Notes: generated by a model from the sequence alone, not told the origin. A DNA stretch of 45,985 nt from Lysinibacillus alkalisoli (GCF_014643595.1 NZ_BMJT01000014.1:1-45985), one strand, 5' to 3'; counted from the first letter of the stretch, positions 20,753 to 31,372 are shown. Made by a program: numbers and translations.

Positions 20753-21004
20753 ATGTATATTACTCATGTACAACCTTTAGCTAAGTCCTTTCCAGACCAT
20801 CAGCGTCACTTTGCCACACACTTAGCTTTATATCCGACATACCGTAATAAAACAGCTACACCTACAACGACGTTTACACCGTTTAACATAGCACCACATC
20901 TAACTAACGAACAAACCTCATCACGCGTAGTTACAGAATCGTTACGTCAACAACTCAATTATAAAGATGGTCTTCATTACCTAGTAGAGCGTCCATATCA
21001 ATAA
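20753..21004 (+). CDS. Orphan 83-residue protein, unknown function
   Basis: I do not recognise this protein. It is soluble, with no membrane segment or cysteine. It has a Thr/Pro-rich middle (TPTTTFTPF) and ends in a polar helix-like part (VVTESLRQQLNYKDGLHYL). ATG has a good ribosome binding site (GGGAGG, 7 bases) and a strong bidirectional terminator lies 17 bases after the stop. It is divergent from the yabM-like gene and convergent with mfd. It sits in the slot where sporulating Bacillus carry spoVT, but shows no AbrB/SpoVT swapped-hairpin motif. The gap 20552-20752 is AT-rich; TATAAT at 20733-20738 is too near the ribosome binding site to be a convincing -10, so its promoter is unclear. 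Confidence 0.65.
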   Translation: MYITHVQPLAKSFPDHQRHFATHLALYPTYRNKTATPTTTFTPFNIAPHLTNEQTSSRVVTESLRQQLNYKDGLHYLVERPYQ

Positions 21005-21021
21005 ACCTTACGGGTGTACGA

Positions 21022-21063
21022 AAAAAATGTGGCATGATTTTTAGCAATCATGCCACATTTTTT
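21022..21063. terminator. Bidirectional terminator between the orphan gene and mfd
   Basis: A perfect 18-bp inverted repeat (AAAAAATGTGGCATGATT) with a 6-base loop, T-rich in both directions, between convergent genes. Confidence 0.93.
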
Positions 21064-21091
21064 ATATTTCAGCATAGTCGATTTAGCGCCT

Positions 21092-24000
21092 CTATACTGT
21101 TTTTAAAGATTGTGAGGCTTGCTTCGTTATGCCTTCCATAATAGTGAGAGGGGTTTGTTTAGTACAACGCTTCTTTTGAATGCTAAAAATTAATTTTTGT
21201 CCATCCATACCAAAACCAACAGCATTACCATAGGTTAATGAGTGTTCTACTAATTTACCACCATCTACAAGGTTAGTTCCTTGTTCACTGAAAAGAATAC
21301 GGATAACTTGGTCGCGCTCTTTAATCGACTCAATCCCTGCAGTTACACACCATGCTTTAATACGTGCAATGCGTAACAGTGTCTCTGTTTCTTTTGGTAA
21401 ATCACCAAATCGGTCTAATAACTCATCTGTAATTTCCATATAATCTTCTGCTGTCTCCATCGCTTTAATACGTTTATACATCTGAATTTTTTGATAACCG
21501 TCTGCAATATAAGTATCTGGAATATAAGCATCCATATGCACAATAATCTCCACTTCTGGTTTCGCTGTTTTCTTTTCGCCTGTTTGTTTTTCTTCAATAG
21601 CTGCTTGCAGCATTTGTGAATACAAATCGAAACCTACTGAATCAATGAAACCATGTTGTTGTGCACCTAGTAAATTACCTGCACCTCGAATAGATAAATC
21701 ACGCATAGCAATTTTAAAACCTGAACCTAAATCTGTAAATTCTTTAATCGCTTGTAAACGACTCTCTGCTACTTCCGTCAACACTTTATCTTGTTGATAC
21801 ATAAAATAAGCATATGCGACTCGACTCGAACGACCCACACGTCCACGCAATTGATACAATTGCGATAAGCCCATCTTATCTGCATCATGCACAATTAACG
21901 TATTTACATTCGGCATATCCACACCTGTTTCAATAATCGTAGTTGTCACAAGTACATCAAACTCGCGATCTAAAAAACCAAGCATAACTGACTCTAATTC
22001 ATTTTCACTCATTTGACCATGTGCATAGGCAATACGTGCATCTGGTACCATTTGCTGAATAAAATCGACTCGGCGTTCCATATCTTCTACGCGATTGTAC
22101 AAATAAAATACTTGTCCACCACGAGCCATCTCACGCTCAACAGCTTCTCGAATTAAACCACCGCTAAACTCCATAACATAGGTTTGTACAGGGAAACGGT
22201 TAACAGGTGGTGTTTCAATGACAGATAAATCCCTAACACCTACCATAGACATATGCAATGTTCTTGGGATAGGTGTTGCGGTTAGTGTTAAAACATCTAC
22301 ATTGGTCTTTAATTGCTTAATACGCTCCTTATGCGTAACACCAAATCGCTGTTCTTCATCAATGATAAGTAAACCTAAGTCACGATACATCACATCTTTT
22401 GATAGAACACGGTGTGTACCTACCACAATATCAACTGTTCCGTTCTTTAAACCATCAATTGTTAACTTTTGTTGTGCTTTTGTACGGAAGCGTGATAATA
22501 AGCCAACTTTCACAGGAAAATCTTGAAAACGCGCTAACATTGTTTCAAAATGTTGTTGTGCTAAAATCGTAGTTGGGACTAAAAAGGCAACTTGCTTACC
22601 ATCCAATACTGCTTTAAAAGCCGCTCGAATGGCAACTTCTGTTTTACCATAACCTACATCACCACAAACAAGTCGATCCATAGGGCGTTCACGCTCCATA
22701 TCTCGCTTCACTTCAATAATAGTACGCAATTGATCCTCTGTTTCATTATAAGGAAAGGCTGTTTCAAACATACGCATTTCGTCACTGTCTGGTGTAAAAG
22801 CAAAGCCCTTTTCTGCTTCACGTTGTGCATATAATTTAATTAAATCCTCAGCAATATCTTGTACAGCATGCGATACTTTTGCTTTTGTTTTCTTCCACTC
22901 TACGCCACCGAGTTTATGTAACTTAGGCTCACGCTCCTCAGATGGCACGTATTTTTGAATCAAATCAATTTGATCTACAGGTACAAATAACTTGTCATCT
23001 GCACGATAACGGACATGCAAATAATCTTTATGTTGCCCGTTCACTTCTAGCGTCTCAATCCCAATGTAACGGCCAATTCCGTGATGCTCATGCACTACAT
23101 AATCGCCAGGTTTCATCTCGGTATAACTTTTAATGCGCTCCGCATTAGTCATTTTTTGCTTACGCACTTTTTTACGCGCTTGTTGTTTAAATAATTCATC
23201 ATCCGTTACGACAGCGATGCGTTGTAACGGCAATTCAAAACCAATAGATAATGTACCATTGACTAAATAAATGCCTGCTGTTGTAGGCATACCTAAGTTG
23301 GCATGAATATGATAATCTTCTAATAATGCCTGCATTTGCGCTAATCGCTCGGCACCTTGTGCCACAAATAACACTGTAAACTTGCCTTGTTGCCAACGAC
23401 TAATCTCGGCTTGAAGCATAGCCATTTGCCCTTGGAATTGTTGCATTGGCTTACATGAAAAGTTTGTCGAACGTTTAATAGAAATACCACTAAATGATCG
23501 TGTAAATAATGATAAGTAAAGTTTTTGCTGCGTAATATGTTGTGACATTTCACGCAATGTACGTGACATTTTAACAGCATGTACCATTTTGCCTTCTTCA
23601 ATTAATTCTAAGTACCATGTTTCTTCTTCTGACTGCCATGTATCGACTACTTCTTGAATACGAGCTAGTTCATCAAAGATCACAATACCTTTTTCATCAA
23701 AGTAATCATCAATATAATGCTCTGTCTCATAAAGTAATGAACCATATTTCATCACATATGATGGCAGGTCACCTTGTTGTAATAAAGCAATATCATGTTG
23801 AATATTTTCTGTTAAACGAATTTTCGTTTCATCTTGTGCTACTTTTTGTAGGCTGTCTGCCAATGCTTGTTCCAGACGATGAGCTAATGCGATACGTTGT
23901 GTCTTATCCAATACAACTTCTGTTGCAGGTAAAATACGTATCTCTTCCATACGTTCAATAGAACGTTGGTCATCAGCTGAAAATGTGCGAATTGAATCGA

Positions 24001-24607
24001 TAGTTGTATCAAAAAATTCGATTCGAATAGGGTCTGCTGCATAAGGTGGATAAATATCTAAAATACCGCCCCTCATAGCAAACTCGCCAGGCGTTGTTAC
24101 CATCTCGGCTCTTTTATAACCAAATGTAACAAGTTGGTGTAAACATTGTTCCACGTCATCTACTTCGGCATCAATAATAAAATTCATCATCGCAGACTGC
24201 CATATTTCTTTCGGTGCAATTACTCTACGCAGTGCTGCAATAGGAATAACGTAAATACCCGCTACATTACGACTTAATCTATCGAGTGTGACAATACGTT
24301 CAGCTCGTAACTCTGGTGAGGCTGTTGTAATATCTGCTGCAATAAAATCGTCTGCTGGATAATAATTAACATCATCTTCACCTATAATTTGTGAAAGCTC
24401 CTCTACTAACTTTTGAGCATGTAGTAAATTTGGTGAAATCATATACACAGGACGCTTTGTATAATCATACATCACATCAAGCAGTACGGTTTTAGCGCTA
24501 CCTGTTAAACCGGTAATCATTTCATCTTGTGCGTTATAGTTTTTGACATCTTCTAAAAAACGTTTAATCCCTTTATCTTGTAAAAATAATTCACGTAATT
24601 GTTGCAT
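21092..24607 (-). CDS. mfd: Transcription-repair coupling factor
   Basis: Removes RNA polymerase stalled at DNA lesions and recruits UvrA. It has 1171 residues from the chosen start, the usual size. A UvrB-like N-terminal module (TGLTGSAKTVL) is followed by the RNA-polymerase-interacting domain (KPGDYVVHEHHGIGRYIG). Next come the translocase motifs GDVGYGKTEVA (Walker A), DEEQRFG (Walker B), TATPIPRTLHMS and QLRGRVGRSSR, and a C-terminal TRCF domain. I chose ATG at 24607 because GGAGGG precedes it; the 20 codons further upstream overlap a probable terminator. In B. subtilis fin lies between pth and mfd; it is missing here. Confidence 0.97.
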   Translation of the reverse strand: MQQLRELFLQDKGIKRFLEDVKNYNAQDEMITGLTGSAKTVLLDVMYDYTKRPVYMISPNLLHAQKLVEELSQIIGEDDVNYYPADDFIAADITTASPELRAERIVTLDRLSRNVAGIYVIPIAALRRVIAPKEIWQSAMMNFIIDAEVDDVEQCLHQLVTFGYKRAEMVTTPGEFAMRGGILDIYPPYAADPIRIEFFDTTIDSIRTFSADDQRSIERMEEIRILPATEVVLDKTQRIALAHRLEQALADSLQKVAQDETKIRLTENIQHDIALLQQGDLPSYVMKYGSLLYETEHYIDDYFDEKGIVIFDELARIQEVVDTWQSEEETWYLELIEEGKMVHAVKMSRTLREMSQHITQQKLYLSLFTRSFSGISIKRSTNFSCKPMQQFQGQMAMLQAEISRWQQGKFTVLFVAQGAERLAQMQALLEDYHIHANLGMPTTAGIYLVNGTLSIGFELPLQRIAVVTDDELFKQQARKKVRKQKMTNAERIKSYTEMKPGDYVVHEHHGIGRYIGIETLEVNGQHKDYLHVRYRADDKLFVPVDQIDLIQKYVPSEEREPKLHKLGGVEWKKTKAKVSHAVQDIAEDLIKLYAQREAEKGFAFTPDSDEMRMFETAFPYNETEDQLRTIIEVKRDMERERPMDRLVCGDVGYGKTEVAIRAAFKAVLDGKQVAFLVPTTILAQQHFETMLARFQDFPVKVGLLSRFRTKAQQKLTIDGLKNGTVDIVVGTHRVLSKDVMYRDLGLLIIDEEQRFGVTHKERIKQLKTNVDVLTLTATPIPRTLHMSMVGVRDLSVIETPPVNRFPVQTYVMEFSGGLIREAVEREMARGGQVFYLYNRVEDMERRVDFIQQMVPDARIAYAHGQMSENELESVMLGFLDREFDVLVTTTIIETGVDMPNVNTLIVHDADKMGLSQLYQLRGRVGRSSRVAYAYFMYQQDKVLTEVAESRLQAIKEFTDLGSGFKIAMRDLSIRGAGNLLGAQQHGFIDSVGFDLYSQMLQAAIEEKQTGEKKTAKPEVEIIVHMDAYIPDTYIADGYQKIQMYKRIKAMETAEDYMEITDELLDRFGDLPKETETLLRIARIKAWCVTAGIESIKERDQVIRILFSEQGTNLVDGGKLVEHSLTYGNAVGFGMDGQKLIFSIQKKRCTKQTPLTIMEGITKQASQSLKTV

Positions 24608-24633
24608 CTTTTCCCTCCTTAACAAGCGGAAAA

Positions 24634-24662
24634 AGCCTTGAGCGCATTTAAGCCCCAAAGCT
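24634..24662 (-). terminator. Possible terminator or attenuator between pth and mfd
   Basis: On the minus strand AGCTTTGGGGC and GCGCTCAAGGCT can form an imperfect hairpin followed by TTTTTCC. It lies in the 75-base pth-mfd gap where fin is found in sporulating relatives. Confidence 0.4.
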
Positions 24663-24682
24663 CCCACTATCTTTTTTCATTC

Positions 24683-25243
24683 CTAACCGTTATAGCGATT
24701 CATTACATCTAAAAATGGTCTAGATAAAGACGCTTCTAATGCTTGCACAGTTTTATCTACGGCTGATTTCATTACTACTTGTTCTTCGTTAGAAAATCGT
24801 GATAACACATAATCGGCTACTTTCATACCTGCTGGCGGGCGGTCTACACCTATACGTATGCGGTCAAATGTTTGTGTACCTAAGTGTTGAATTAAAGATT
24901 TAATTCCATTATGCCCACCAGCACTCCCTTTTTGACGTAGACGTAACTTTCCTGTTTCTAAATCTAAATCATCATAAATCACAATCAAATCTTCTTCTGC
25001 AATCGAAAAATAATCCATAAATGGTCGTACACATTCACCAGATAAATTCATATATGTTAAAGGTTTAAGCAAAAAAACTTTACCCTCAGGACGATGTACA
25101 GTTGCAAATTGTCCTTTAAATTTGCTTTGATCTAGTTTAACTCCCCATTGGTTCGCTAATTCATCTATTACTTGAAACCCAATATTATGTTTTGTGTTCT
25201 CATAGGGTTTACCAGGATTGCCTAATCCTACGATTAATTTCAT
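24683..25243 (-). CDS. pth: Peptidyl-tRNA hydrolase
   Basis: Releases tRNA from prematurely dropped peptidyl-tRNA; called spoVC in B. subtilis. It has 186 residues. The N-terminal [19 protein letters not shown] contains the catalytic histidine (H20). The [21 protein letters not shown] block (about 92-112) carries the active aspartate, and GVDRPP follows. Upstream an extended -10 (TGGTAGAAT on the minus strand, 25287-25279) may be its promoter, after the ctc terminator, but no good -35 is seen. Confidence 0.97.
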   Translation of the reverse strand: MKLIVGLGNPGKPYENTKHNIGFQVIDELANQWGVKLDQSKFKGQFATVHRPEGKVFLLKPLTYMNLSGECVRPFMDYFSIAEEDLIVIYDDLDLETGKLRLRQKGSAGGHNGIKSLIQHLGTQTFDRIRIGVDRPPAGMKVADYVLSRFSNEEQVVMKSAVDKTVQALEASLSRPFLDVMNRYNG

Positions 25244-25312
25244 CGCACAACATCCTTCCTGCGCAAAACTTCATTTAAATTCTACCATACCTTGTAGCGA
25301 ACAAGAACAAAA

Positions 25313-25348
25313 AAGGAGTTAAAGTGGTTATTCCCACTTTAACTCCTT
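25313..25348 (-). terminator. Rho-independent terminator of ctc
   Basis: A perfect 15-bp stem (AAGGAGTTAAAGTGG) with a 6-base loop is followed on the minus strand by TTTTTT-like sequence. Confidence 0.9.
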
Positions 25349-25371
25349 ATACAAAATGAATACCTTACAAG

Positions 25372-25980
25372 TTATTCTTCAGTCTTTTGTTCTTCTGTAC
25401 CTGTTTCTTCATCATCAGAAGCTGCTTCTACTGTTGGAGCTGTCACTGTTGCCAATGTTAACTCATCTTCACTAATAATTTCGAAATCGAATTTATCACG
25501 AACGGCAGCAATATCCAATGTGTCGCCTATTTCTAGTGCAGATACATCTACTTCAATCACTTCAGGAATATCTGAAGGTTTTACTTTAATTGTGATTTCA
25601 CGTGTTGGCTGCATCACAATACCGCCTTCACGCTCACCTGCTGCTGTGCCAATTAATGTTACTGGCACTTCTGTCTCTAGCTCTTCTTTCATATTAACTG
25701 CTAAGAAGTCTAAATGTACGATTTGACCTTTTAACGCATCTCGCTGTAATTCTTGAATCATAGCATTAACTTTGCTACCTTCAAACTCAACTTCGATTAC
25801 GCCATTTTGTCCATTTTTTTGCACATAGCGTTGAAAATCGCTTGCGCTTAATTGGATCGGTGTAGTTGCTTTACGATTATAACCATACAACACACCTGGC
25901 ACTAAGCCGCCCTTTCTAAGTTGGGTTAGTGTTGAACGATGCCCAGCTTCACGTTTTTCAACTTTTAATACTGTATTCAT
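25372..25980 (-). CDS. ctc: General stress protein Ctc / ribosomal protein bL25
   Basis: A 5S-rRNA-binding ribosomal protein of the long (CTC) type: an L25 domain at about 1-90 (RKGGLVPGVLYGY) plus a beta-rich C-terminal domain (GDTLDIAAVRDKFDF) and an acidic tail. It has about 202 residues. Two in-frame ATGs lie two codons apart; I prefer the second (25980) because GGAAGGGG would be only 3 bases from the first. A sigma-B-type promoter lies upstream, as for B. subtilis ctc, so stress induction is likely. Confidence 0.94.
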   Translation of the reverse strand: MNTVLKVEKREAGHRSTLTQLRKGGLVPGVLYGYNRKATTPIQLSASDFQRYVQKNGQNGVIEVEFEGSKVNAMIQELQRDALKGQIVHLDFLAVNMKEELETEVPVTLIGTAAGEREGGIVMQPTREITIKVKPSDIPEVIEVDVSALEIGDTLDIAAVRDKFDFEIISEDELTLATVTAPTVEAASDDEETGTEEQKTEE

Positions 25981-26032
25981 ATTCATAGTCCCCTTCCAAG
26001 AAATTAAAATTTAACAATTCGACTTTAATGTT

Positions 26033-26057
26033 ATACCCTTTCTCTCTGTCTGAAAAC
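26033..26057 (-). promoter_or_regulatory. Candidate sigma-B promoter of ctc
   Basis: The minus strand reads GTTTTC (26057-26052), a 13-base spacer and GGGTAT (26038-26033), close to the sigma-B consensus GTTTAA-N12-14-GGGTAT. It lies about 53 bases before the ctc start, and ctc is a classic sigma-B gene in B. subtilis. A sigma-A-like alternative (TTGTAT, 18 bases, TATACT) lies further upstream. Confidence 0.6.
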
Positions 26058-26153
26058 ATCGCAGTAAAAGCCACACATCAGTCTCTTATAGTATATAGAA
26101 CTTTTCACAATAAATACAATAATCGCTCTACACCTTCATTTTTCAATAAAAAA

Positions 26154-26181
26154 AGAGTTAGGGAATCACTTCCCTAGCTCT
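26154..26181 (-). terminator. Rho-independent terminator of prs
   Basis: A 12-bp stem (AGAGTTAGGGAA with TTCCCTAGCTCT, one mismatch) and a 4-base loop, followed on the minus strand by seven T residues directly after prs. It separates glmU-prs from ctc. Confidence 0.88.
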
Positions 26182-26185
26182 CTCA

Positions 26186-27145
26186 TTAATCAAATAATGT
26201 ACTTACAGATTTATTTTCATATACACGTACAATTGCATCTGCCATTAATTTGGCTACAGATAATTCTTTAATTTTTGGCGACTGCTTGTCTTCTGATAAC
26301 TGGATTGTATTTGTAATAACTAACTCTTTAATTGCTGAGTTATTAATACGTTCAATTGCAGGTCCTGATAATACAGGATGTGAACAACAAGCATATACTT
26401 CCTTGGCTCCTGCTGCACGCAATGCATCAGCACCAATCGTAATTGTACCAGCAGTGTCGATAATATCATCAATTAAAATGGCTACTTTACCATCAACATT
26501 ACCTACAATGTTCATAACCTCTGCTACATTTGGTTTTGGACGGCGTTTATCAATAATGGCAATCGGTGCTTTTAGACGCTCTGCCATCTTACGTGCTCTT
26601 GTTACCCCACCATGGTCTGGTGAAACAATGACAATTTCGTCCTCTGGAATATTTTTAGTTTTAAAGTAGTCTGACAATAAAGGCACTGCCATCAAGTGGT
26701 CAATTAAAATATCAAAGAAACCTTGAATTTGTGGTGCATGTAAATCTAATACGATAACGCGTGTCGCTCCTGCTGTTTCTAACAAGTTAGCCACTAATTT
26801 AGCTGTGATTGGCTCACGAGCTTTTGCTTTACGGTCTTGACGTGCATAACCATAATATGGCATTACAACATTCACTGTACGAGCAGAAGCACGTTTACAT
26901 GCGTCTACCATAATTAAAAGCTCCATTAAATGTTCATTTACGGGTGCACTCGTTGACTGAACGATAAATACGTCACAACCACGAATACTTTCTTCGATAC
27001 TAATTTGAATTTCTCCATCGCTAAAGTGTTTCACAGAAGATTTTCCTAATTCAACACCCATTTCTTGTGCAATCTCTTGTGCAAGAGGGTTATTTGAGTT
27101 TAGTGAAAATAATTTTAATTGTGAGTTAGCATATTGATATGGCAT
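26186..27145 (-). CDS. prs: Ribose-phosphate pyrophosphokinase
   Basis: Makes PRPP from ribose 5-phosphate and ATP for purine, pyrimidine, histidine and tryptophan synthesis. It has 319 residues. Visible are the flexible ATP loop with [17 protein letters not shown], the [12 protein letters not shown] region, and the PRPP-binding loop [13 protein letters not shown]. The C-terminal VSTLFD is typical. ATG follows AGGAGGCCATC. It lies 23 bases after glmU, with which it is probably co-transcribed. Confidence 0.98.
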   Translation of the reverse strand: MPYQYANSQLKLFSLNSNNPLAQEIAQEMGVELGKSSVKHFSDGEIQISIEESIRGCDVFIVQSTSAPVNEHLMELLIMVDACKRASARTVNVVMPYYGYARQDRKAKAREPITAKLVANLLETAGATRVIVLDLHAPQIQGFFDILIDHLMAVPLLSDYFKTKNIPEDEIVIVSPDHGGVTRARKMAERLKAPIAIIDKRRPKPNVAEVMNIVGNVDGKVAILIDDIIDTAGTITIGADALRAAGAKEVYACCSHPVLSGPAIERINNSAIKELVITNTIQLSEDKQSPKIKELSVAKLMADAIVRVYENKSVSTLFD

Positions 27146-27168
27146 GATGGCCTCCTATAGGGTTTTGT

Positions 27169-28569
<1,401 letters not shown>

Positions 28570-28574
28570 TTATG

Positions 28575-28603
28575 ACTATATAGCAATTAGTAAGCATTTT
28601 CAA
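28575..28603 (-). promoter_or_regulatory. glmU promoter (sigma-A)
   Basis: TTGAAA (28603-28598), a 17-base spacer and TATAGT (28580-28575) on the minus strand, about 35 bases before glmU. Further upstream a 12-base-spaced repeat of TTGTCA is present on the same strand. Confidence 0.65.
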
Positions 28604-28712
28604 GGTTTGGAAGCTTGACAAATCATTGACAAGATGATTGTTGCTTTTTTGCCATATAAATGCGAGATATTTTGTATTTTAATCTTTATTTATAGATTTT
28701 ACGCACAAAAAA

Positions 28713-28741
28713 AGTTGTGCTTTTATAATTTTAGCACAACT
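28713..28741 (-). terminator. Rho-independent terminator of spoVG
   Basis: A 9-bp stem (AGTTGTGCT with AGCACAACT), extended by AT pairs in a large loop, followed on the minus strand by seven T residues. Confidence 0.85.
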
Positions 28742-28761
28742 CATAACAATCCTATAAAAAA

Positions 28762-29046
28762 TTACACATTTACTTCTTCTAATGCTGTTTCTGATTCATC
28801 AGTCTCATAAGCTTGTAAAATACTTTCTTGCACTTTATTACGCATTTCTGAATTAATTGGATGCGCAATATCTCTAAATTCACCATCTGGTGTACGTTTG
28901 CTTGGCATTGCTACAAATAATCCTGTATTCCCCTCGATTACACGAATATCATGAATAACAAACGCATCGTCCAATGTAATAGAAGCAATCGCACGCATTC
29001 TGCCATCTGTTTGCACTTTTCGAAGTCTTACATCAGTTACTTCCAT
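28762..29046 (-). CDS. spoVG: RNA-binding regulator SpoVG
   Basis: A conserved small RNA-binding regulator that also occurs in many non-sporulating Firmicutes (Staphylococcus, Listeria), where it affects virulence and cell wall genes. It has 94 residues from [11 protein letters not shown]. The core [21 protein letters not shown] and [15 protein letters not shown] is nearly unchanged from B. subtilis; the acidic C-terminus is variable. I chose ATG at 29046 because the family starts there and GAGGTGG precedes it. A sigma-H-type promoter lies about 43 bases upstream. Confidence 0.96.
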   Translation of the reverse strand: MEVTDVRLRKVQTDGRMRAIASITLDDAFVIHDIRVIEGNTGLFVAMPSKRTPDGEFRDIAHPINSEMRNKVQESILQAYETDESETALEEVNV

Positions 29047-29088
29047 TTCATTCACCACCTCTCCCCACGTTGTCTATTCAACTATTAT

Positions 29089-29112
29089 ATTCGATATAGC
29101 AAAATATTTCCT
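29089..29112 (-). promoter_or_regulatory. Candidate sigma-H promoter of spoVG
   Basis: The minus strand reads AGGAAAT (29112-29106), a 13-base spacer and GAAT (29092-29089), the pattern of sigma-H promoters such as that of B. subtilis spoVG. Very AT-rich DNA lies just upstream, as at the Bacillus spoVG promoter. TATAAT overlaps the -10, but no sigma-A -35 is found at the right distance. Confidence 0.6.
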
Positions 29113-29188
29113 CATTTATTTTTAAAATTTTCAAATTATTTATAAAAAGTTATAAATATGCCTAATTTTCGTCATATTTATGAATAAA

Positions 29189-29218
29189 AGCTGTACATAT
29201 TTGTATATATGTACAGCT
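29189..29218 (-). terminator. Rho-independent terminator of purR-ridA
   Basis: A perfect 12-bp stem (AGCTGTACATAT) with a 6-base loop, followed on the minus strand by TTTTATTC. Confidence 0.85.
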
Positions 29219-29244
29219 CCTATGGAAACGCTTTCTTTTCATTA

Positions 29245-29619
29245 TTATTTTACTAGTGCAATTACTTCAATTTCTACTTGCACATCTTTTGGTAACCTGG
29301 CAACTTCCACAGCAGAGCGCGCTGGCTTATGGTCATCAAAATAAGAAGCATACACTTCATTCATTGCTACAAAATCATTCATATCTTTCATAAATACAGT
29401 TGTTTTGACTACTTGATCTAATGATGTACCAGCCTCTGCTAAAACTGCCTTAATATTAGCGAAAACTTGGTGGGTTTGGTCAACAATATCGCCTTCGATT
29501 AGTTCGCCTTGAGGTGTTAATGGGATTTGACCTGAACTATAAAACATATTATTAACAATGATTCCTTGAGCGTATGGCCCAATCGCTGCTGGTGCTTGAT
29601 TTGTCATGACGGTTTTCAT
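29245..29619 (-). CDS. ridA: Reactive intermediate deaminase RidA (YabJ)
   Basis: Hydrolyses reactive enamine/imine intermediates such as 2-aminoacrylate; in B. subtilis YabJ is linked to PurR function. It has 124 residues. The RidA motif is [25 protein letters not shown] near the N-terminus (about 12-36). The C-terminal [22 protein letters not shown] contains the catalytic arginine. ATG at 29619 has GGGAG about 10 bases upstream. It lies two bases after purR, so the two are co-transcribed. Confidence 0.96.
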   Translation of the reverse strand: MKTVMTNQAPAAIGPYAQGIIVNNMFYSSGQIPLTPQGELIEGDIVDQTHQVFANIKAVLAEAGTSLDQVVKTTVFMKDMNDFVAMNEVYASYFDDHKPARSAVEVARLPKDVQVEIEVIALVK

Positions 29620-29621
29620 TT

Positions 29622-30449
29622 TTATAACTCTCCCTTAGCAAAATAGTTACCTTCACTTAAAGCAATTGTACGATCACGTTCATTAACAGCTTGCAACTTA
29701 ATGAGTGAATAATAATCATCCACTAATGTTTCATCTGCATGTTCTGCCTCTACTAATACGGCAATCCCTGCCAATTCACAATCAAATTCCTCAAGTAAAT
29801 TCTTCATACCATTCATTGTGCCACCGACTTTCATAAAGTCGTCTGTAATTAAAATACGTTGGCCACTTTGCATACTGCGTTTTGATAATACCATCGTTTG
29901 GATACGACGAGACGAACCAGATACATAATTAATACTAACTGTAGAACCTTCTGTTACTTTACTATCTCGGCGCACTACTACTACAGGAACATTCAAATGT
30001 TTTGCAATAGCATGTGCAATAGAAATACCTTTTGTAGCTACTGTCATAATGGCATCTATTTGTTGATCTGCAAAAGCGGATGCAAAAACTTTACCAACTT
30101 GATTAATTAGCGTCGGGTTACCTAATAAATCTGTCATAAATAAATACCCGCCAGGCAATAAGCGGTCTGAATGACCCAACTCATCCATTAAATTTTTTAT
30201 TACTTCACGTACTCTTTCTTCAGACATTTTTGGTATATACTTCACCCCACCTGCAGCGCCTGGTACTGTTACTAAAAGTCCGATTCCTTTTTCCTCAAAG
30301 GTTTCTTTCACAATCGTTAAATCTTCACTAATGGAAGATTTAGCAGATTGATAGAGCTCTGAAAAATAAGTTAACGGGATTAATCGGTGGGGATGTTCTA
30401 ATAAGTAGTGTGTCATATCTACCAAACGTTCACTACGCTTCCACTTCAT
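29622..30449 (-). CDS. purR: Purine operon repressor PurR
   Basis: Represses purine synthesis genes and is relieved by PRPP. It has 275 residues: an N-terminal winged helix (about 1-75; [18 protein letters not shown]) and a phosphoribosyltransferase-like domain whose PRPP-loop [17 protein letters not shown] (about 208-224) binds the effector. The ribosome binding site is AGGAGAGGG. Two PurBox-like sequences lie in the gap to ispE, suggesting self-control. Confidence 0.97.
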   Translation of the reverse strand: MKWKRSERLVDMTHYLLEHPHRLIPLTYFSELYQSAKSSISEDLTIVKETFEEKGIGLLVTVPGAAGGVKYIPKMSEERVREVIKNLMDELGHSDRLLPGGYLFMTDLLGNPTLINQVGKVFASAFADQQIDAIMTVATKGISIAHAIAKHLNVPVVVVRRDSKVTEGSTVSINYVSGSSRRIQTMVLSKRSMQSGQRILITDDFMKVGGTMNGMKNLLEEFDCELAGIAVLVEAEHADETLVDDYYSLIKLQAVNERDRTIALSEGNYFAKGEL

Positions 30450-30463
30450 ACAACCCTCTCCTA

Positions 30464-30507
30464 AAAAACGAATATTTATCTGTAAATTAACACAATTGTA
30501 CGGTTCT
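30464..30507. promoter_or_regulatory. Possible pair of PurBoxes upstream of purR
   Basis: AAAAACGAATATT (30464-30476) and the inverted ATTGTACGGTTCT (30495-30507) each match the PurR box (AWWWCCGAACWWT) at 11 of 13 positions by my reading. They are 18 bases apart (16-17 is usual in B. subtilis). A -10-like TACAAT overlaps the distal box, but no -35 is clear. The purR gene starts 15 bases away. Confidence 0.35.
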
Positions 30508-31372
30508 AATCAAGTAAGTTACGTTCACCTACTAGTCGTACAGCATATACTTCATCACAAAAACCACGCAAGCCGTTTACAATACGACTCACTCTAAGTT
30601 CTGTATCCACTAGACCATATACTGTTGGCCCGCTTCCACTCATCAACACAGCATCTGCACCAAAGCGTTTAATTTGCTCCTTTAATGAAACGACTTCGGG
30701 GTATAAATGAAATGTTACTTGTTCCAATGCGTTGCCTAAGTTTTGGCACATTCCTTCATAATCATCGTTGTCTATAGCTTCTAACATCGCTTGTGTATTA
30801 GGGTGTTTAACTTGATCTATTTGTAAGCCACCATAAATCTCTGCCGTAGAGACACCAATTTTAGGCTTAGCTAACACTACCCAACAACTAGGTGGGGCAG
30901 CAATCTCTTGAATCTTTTCGCCACGACCTGTTGCTAATGCTGTACCGCCATAAACACAAAATGAAACATCTGAGCCAATCTGAGCACCTAGTTCAGCCAA
31001 TCTATCTAGTGATAAATTCAGTTTCCAAAGTGTATTTAACCCTCTTAACGTAGCAGCAGCATCACTTGAGCCACCTGCTAACCCAGCAGCAATAGGAATT
31101 TCTTTTTCAATTGTAATGGTCACACCTTGTTTGACGCCATATTTAGTTTGAAGTAATTGAGCAGCTTGATAGGCAAAATTACGTTGGTCATTAGGGACAA
31201 ATTGATCTGTTGTAGCAATCAGGATTTCTCCATCTTCACGATTCTCCAATTTTATACGATCTGCTAAATCTACAGTAGTCATTATCATTTCTACTTCATG
31301 AAAACCATCATTTCTCTTATGAAGTACATCTAGTGTTAAATTAATTTTAGCGGGTGCTTTTACATAAAGCAT
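30506..31372 (-). CDS. ispE: 4-diphosphocytidyl-2-C-methyl-D-erythritol kinase
   Basis: GHMP kinase of the non-mevalonate (MEP) isoprenoid pathway. It has 288 residues. The N-terminal [15 protein letters not shown] and the ATP loop [15 protein letters not shown] (about 89-103) are typical, and the GSGPTVYGL motif lies near 245. ATG follows GGAGGCTACGAG. Its presence shows that this organism uses the MEP pathway. In Bacillus sspF lies between veg and ispE; no such gene is found in the 184-base gap here. Confidence 0.96.
   Translation of the reverse strand: MLYVKAPAKINLTLDVLHKRNDGFHEVEMIMTTVDLADRIKLENREDGEILIATTDQFVPNDQRNFAYQAAQLLQTKYGVKQGVTITIEKEIPIAAGLAGGSSDAAATLRGLNTLWKLNLSLDRLAELGAQIGSDVSFCVYGGTALATGRGEKIQEIAAPPSCWVVLAKPKIGVSTAEIYGGLQIDQVKHPNTQAMLEAIDNDDYEGMCQNLGNALEQVTFHLYPEVVSLKEQIKRFGADAVLMSGSGPTVYGLVDTELRVSRIVNGLRGFCDEVYAVRLVGERNLLD

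Noticed and set aside
23617-23961. 114-residue open frame on plus, inside mfd
   Set aside because: Shadow of mfd with a leucine/histidine/tyrosine-rich translation; no start signals.
26250-26669. 139-residue open frame on plus, inside prs
   Set aside because: Antisense to a highly conserved enzyme; the translation shows only the mirrored codon pattern.
28614-28640. TTGACA twice, 12 bases apart, on plus between glmU and spoVG
   Set aside because: No -10 at 16-18 bases and no gene on the plus strand downstream, so not a promoter. It may only be a chance repeat.
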